Source: an uncultured Sphingomonadales bacterium | GTDB lineage: Bacteria > Pseudomonadota > Alphaproteobacteria > Sphingomonadales > Sphingomonadaceae | Reading direction: 5' to 3' | Assembly (NCBI GenBank): GCA_903868655.1 | Contig: CAIPWG010000239.1 | Location: 1-5,823, forward strand | DNA: 5,823 nt | Shown here: positions 5,262-5,823 of the stretch, piece after piece | Layout of the letters: every line of letters begins with the position of its first letter | Position numbering within the stretch: the first letter of the stretch is position 1 | The notes under the pieces: model-generated | Databases searched by the model: none | What the model was told of the DNA's origin: nothing | Seen by the model: only the letters and a program-made list of their open reading frames with translations | Made by a program: the position numbers and the translations under genes

Positions 5262-5318
5262 CGCATTTGGGTCATGGTGTTTCCAGCACGCGGTTTCGAG
5301 TGTCGAGTGGGAACGGAA

Positions 5319-5789
5319 ATGAACGGTATTTCAGGCGGGATTGCGGTTCGACGTTGGCCAGTTCTGGCTTTGGCGTCGATGCTTTTGCGGACCGTGCTAA
5401 CCGGGACATTTGCTCGTTATCTCAGCGCCAGCGTCGTGGCGCTTTGCGCCGACGCAGGTACTTTTCTGATCCTGTTGCAAGGAGGAACACCCCCGGCAGG
5501 TGCCGCAGCAGCGGGATTCATCCTGGGGATCGCGGTTAACTGGCTCGTGTCGAGCCGCGTGATGTTTGCTGATCGTGTTGCCGGGGCTGGGCCGCAACGA
5601 CGGCGGCAACAAGCTTTGTTTCTGGTATCTGCATTGGTCGGGCTGGTGCTTACCACCGTGATTGTCGGCGGCGCGCCCATCCTGGCGATCAATCCGCGTC
5701 TGGCGAAGCTGGTCGCGGTCGCGGTCAGCTTTGTGACGACCTCGGGCATGCGCCATGTCATGGTGTTCAGCAAGGCGCGGTTCGGCTGA
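5319..5789 (+). CDS. GtrA-like integral membrane protein
   Basis: A 156-residue protein with four predicted membrane spans at about residues 33-53, 58-78, 99-118 and 127-148. FARYLSASVVALCADAGTFLILL, then AAGFILGIAVNWLVSSRVMF, is the GtrA-family signature, and the C-terminal SGMRHVMVF matches the family end. GtrA-like proteins are thought to help move polyprenyl-linked sugars across the inner membrane for modification of cell-surface polysaccharide; some members have other substrates. ATG at 5319 is chosen because GGGA lies 6 nt upstream. An in-frame ATG at 5274 would add 15 residues, with no good ribosome binding site. The following gene begins within 11-23 nt, implying an operon; in such loci a glycosyltransferase often follows. 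The N-terminal 30 residues are longer than the minimal family domain. Confidence 0.87.
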   Translation: MNGISGGIAVRRWPVLALASMLLRTVLTGTFARYLSASVVALCADAGTFLILLQGGTPPAGAAAAGFILGIAVNWLVSSRVMFADRVAGAGPQRRRQQALFLVSALVGLVLTTVIVGGAPILAINPRLAKLVAVAVSFVTTSGMRHVMVFSKARFG

Positions 5790-5800
5790 GCGCCTCGAGT

Positions 5801-5823
5801 ATGGAGACACGCGTGAATTTTGA
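5801..5823 (+). CDS. Start of a downstream gene, cut by the window end
   Basis: Only the first codons are present. ATG at 5801 and GTG at 5813 are in the same frame. GGAG at 5803-5806 lies 6 nt before the GTG, which favours the GTG start (V-N-F); the ATG would give METRVNF with little ribosome binding sequence. The gap of 11 or 23 nt after the GtrA-like stop indicates co-transcription. Product not identifiable; a glycosyltransferase would fit the context but is a guess. Confidence 0.5.

Larger units (their letters stand above)
5011..5318. other. Divergent intergenic region (308 bp)
   Basis: It lies between the minus-strand hydrolase and the plus-strand GtrA-like gene. The left two thirds (about 5022-5190) are GC-rich. 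The plus-strand frame open to 5261 across this stretch overlaps the hydrolase antisense, has no good start and shows no recognisable motif, so I do not call it. The right third is more AT-rich and carries the candidate promoter and CtrA-like sites listed separately. No clear promoter for the hydrolase could be picked out. Confidence 0.7.

Overview
The window looks like a piece of an alphaproteobacterial, probably sphingomonad, chromosome. The basis is a PEPxxWA-type PEP-CTERM sorting tail, a GtrA-like protein of the style common in that group, high G+C coding sequence, and CtrA-like boxes. This is judged from motifs alone; no database search was possible.

Left part (1-1155): a complete IS5-family element of the IS427 type (about 863 bp, 17-bp perfect terminal inverted repeats, orfA/orfB joined by a -1 frameshift at an A7 slippery run) sits inside a gene for a PEP-CTERM protein. 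Removing the element and one copy of the CTAG target restores an open frame running from a beta-rich stretch into the C-terminal PEP-CTERM anchor. The first 79 bases of the window are a perfect inverted copy of an internal piece of the same element, fused directly to the host gene. The host gene is therefore broken on both sides, and that junction is either a rearrangement or an assembly chimera.

Middle part (1175-5010): five minus-strand genes. In transcription order they encode a secreted alpha/beta hydrolase, a 64-residue acidic helical protein, an exported metallophosphatase carrying all five purple-acid-phosphatase motifs, a DoxX-like membrane protein, and a small single-span membrane protein. 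The gaps are short (24-91 nt), so co-transcription of some of them is possible. Only the 24-nt gap between the small protein and the phosphatase strongly suggests coupling. Two exported hydrolytic enzymes side by side suggest scavenging of esters and phosphoesters at the cell envelope, which is inference.

Right part (5011-5823): a 308-bp divergent intergenic region holding a near-consensus CtrA box, a CtrA half-site and a weak promoter. It is followed by a plus-strand GtrA-like membrane protein and the first codons of a tightly spaced downstream gene. No tRNA, rRNA, CRISPR array or clear intrinsic terminator was seen. I did not find a convincing undescribed system; the most notable items are the double IS disruption of the PEP-CTERM gene and the purple-acid-phosphatase motif set.
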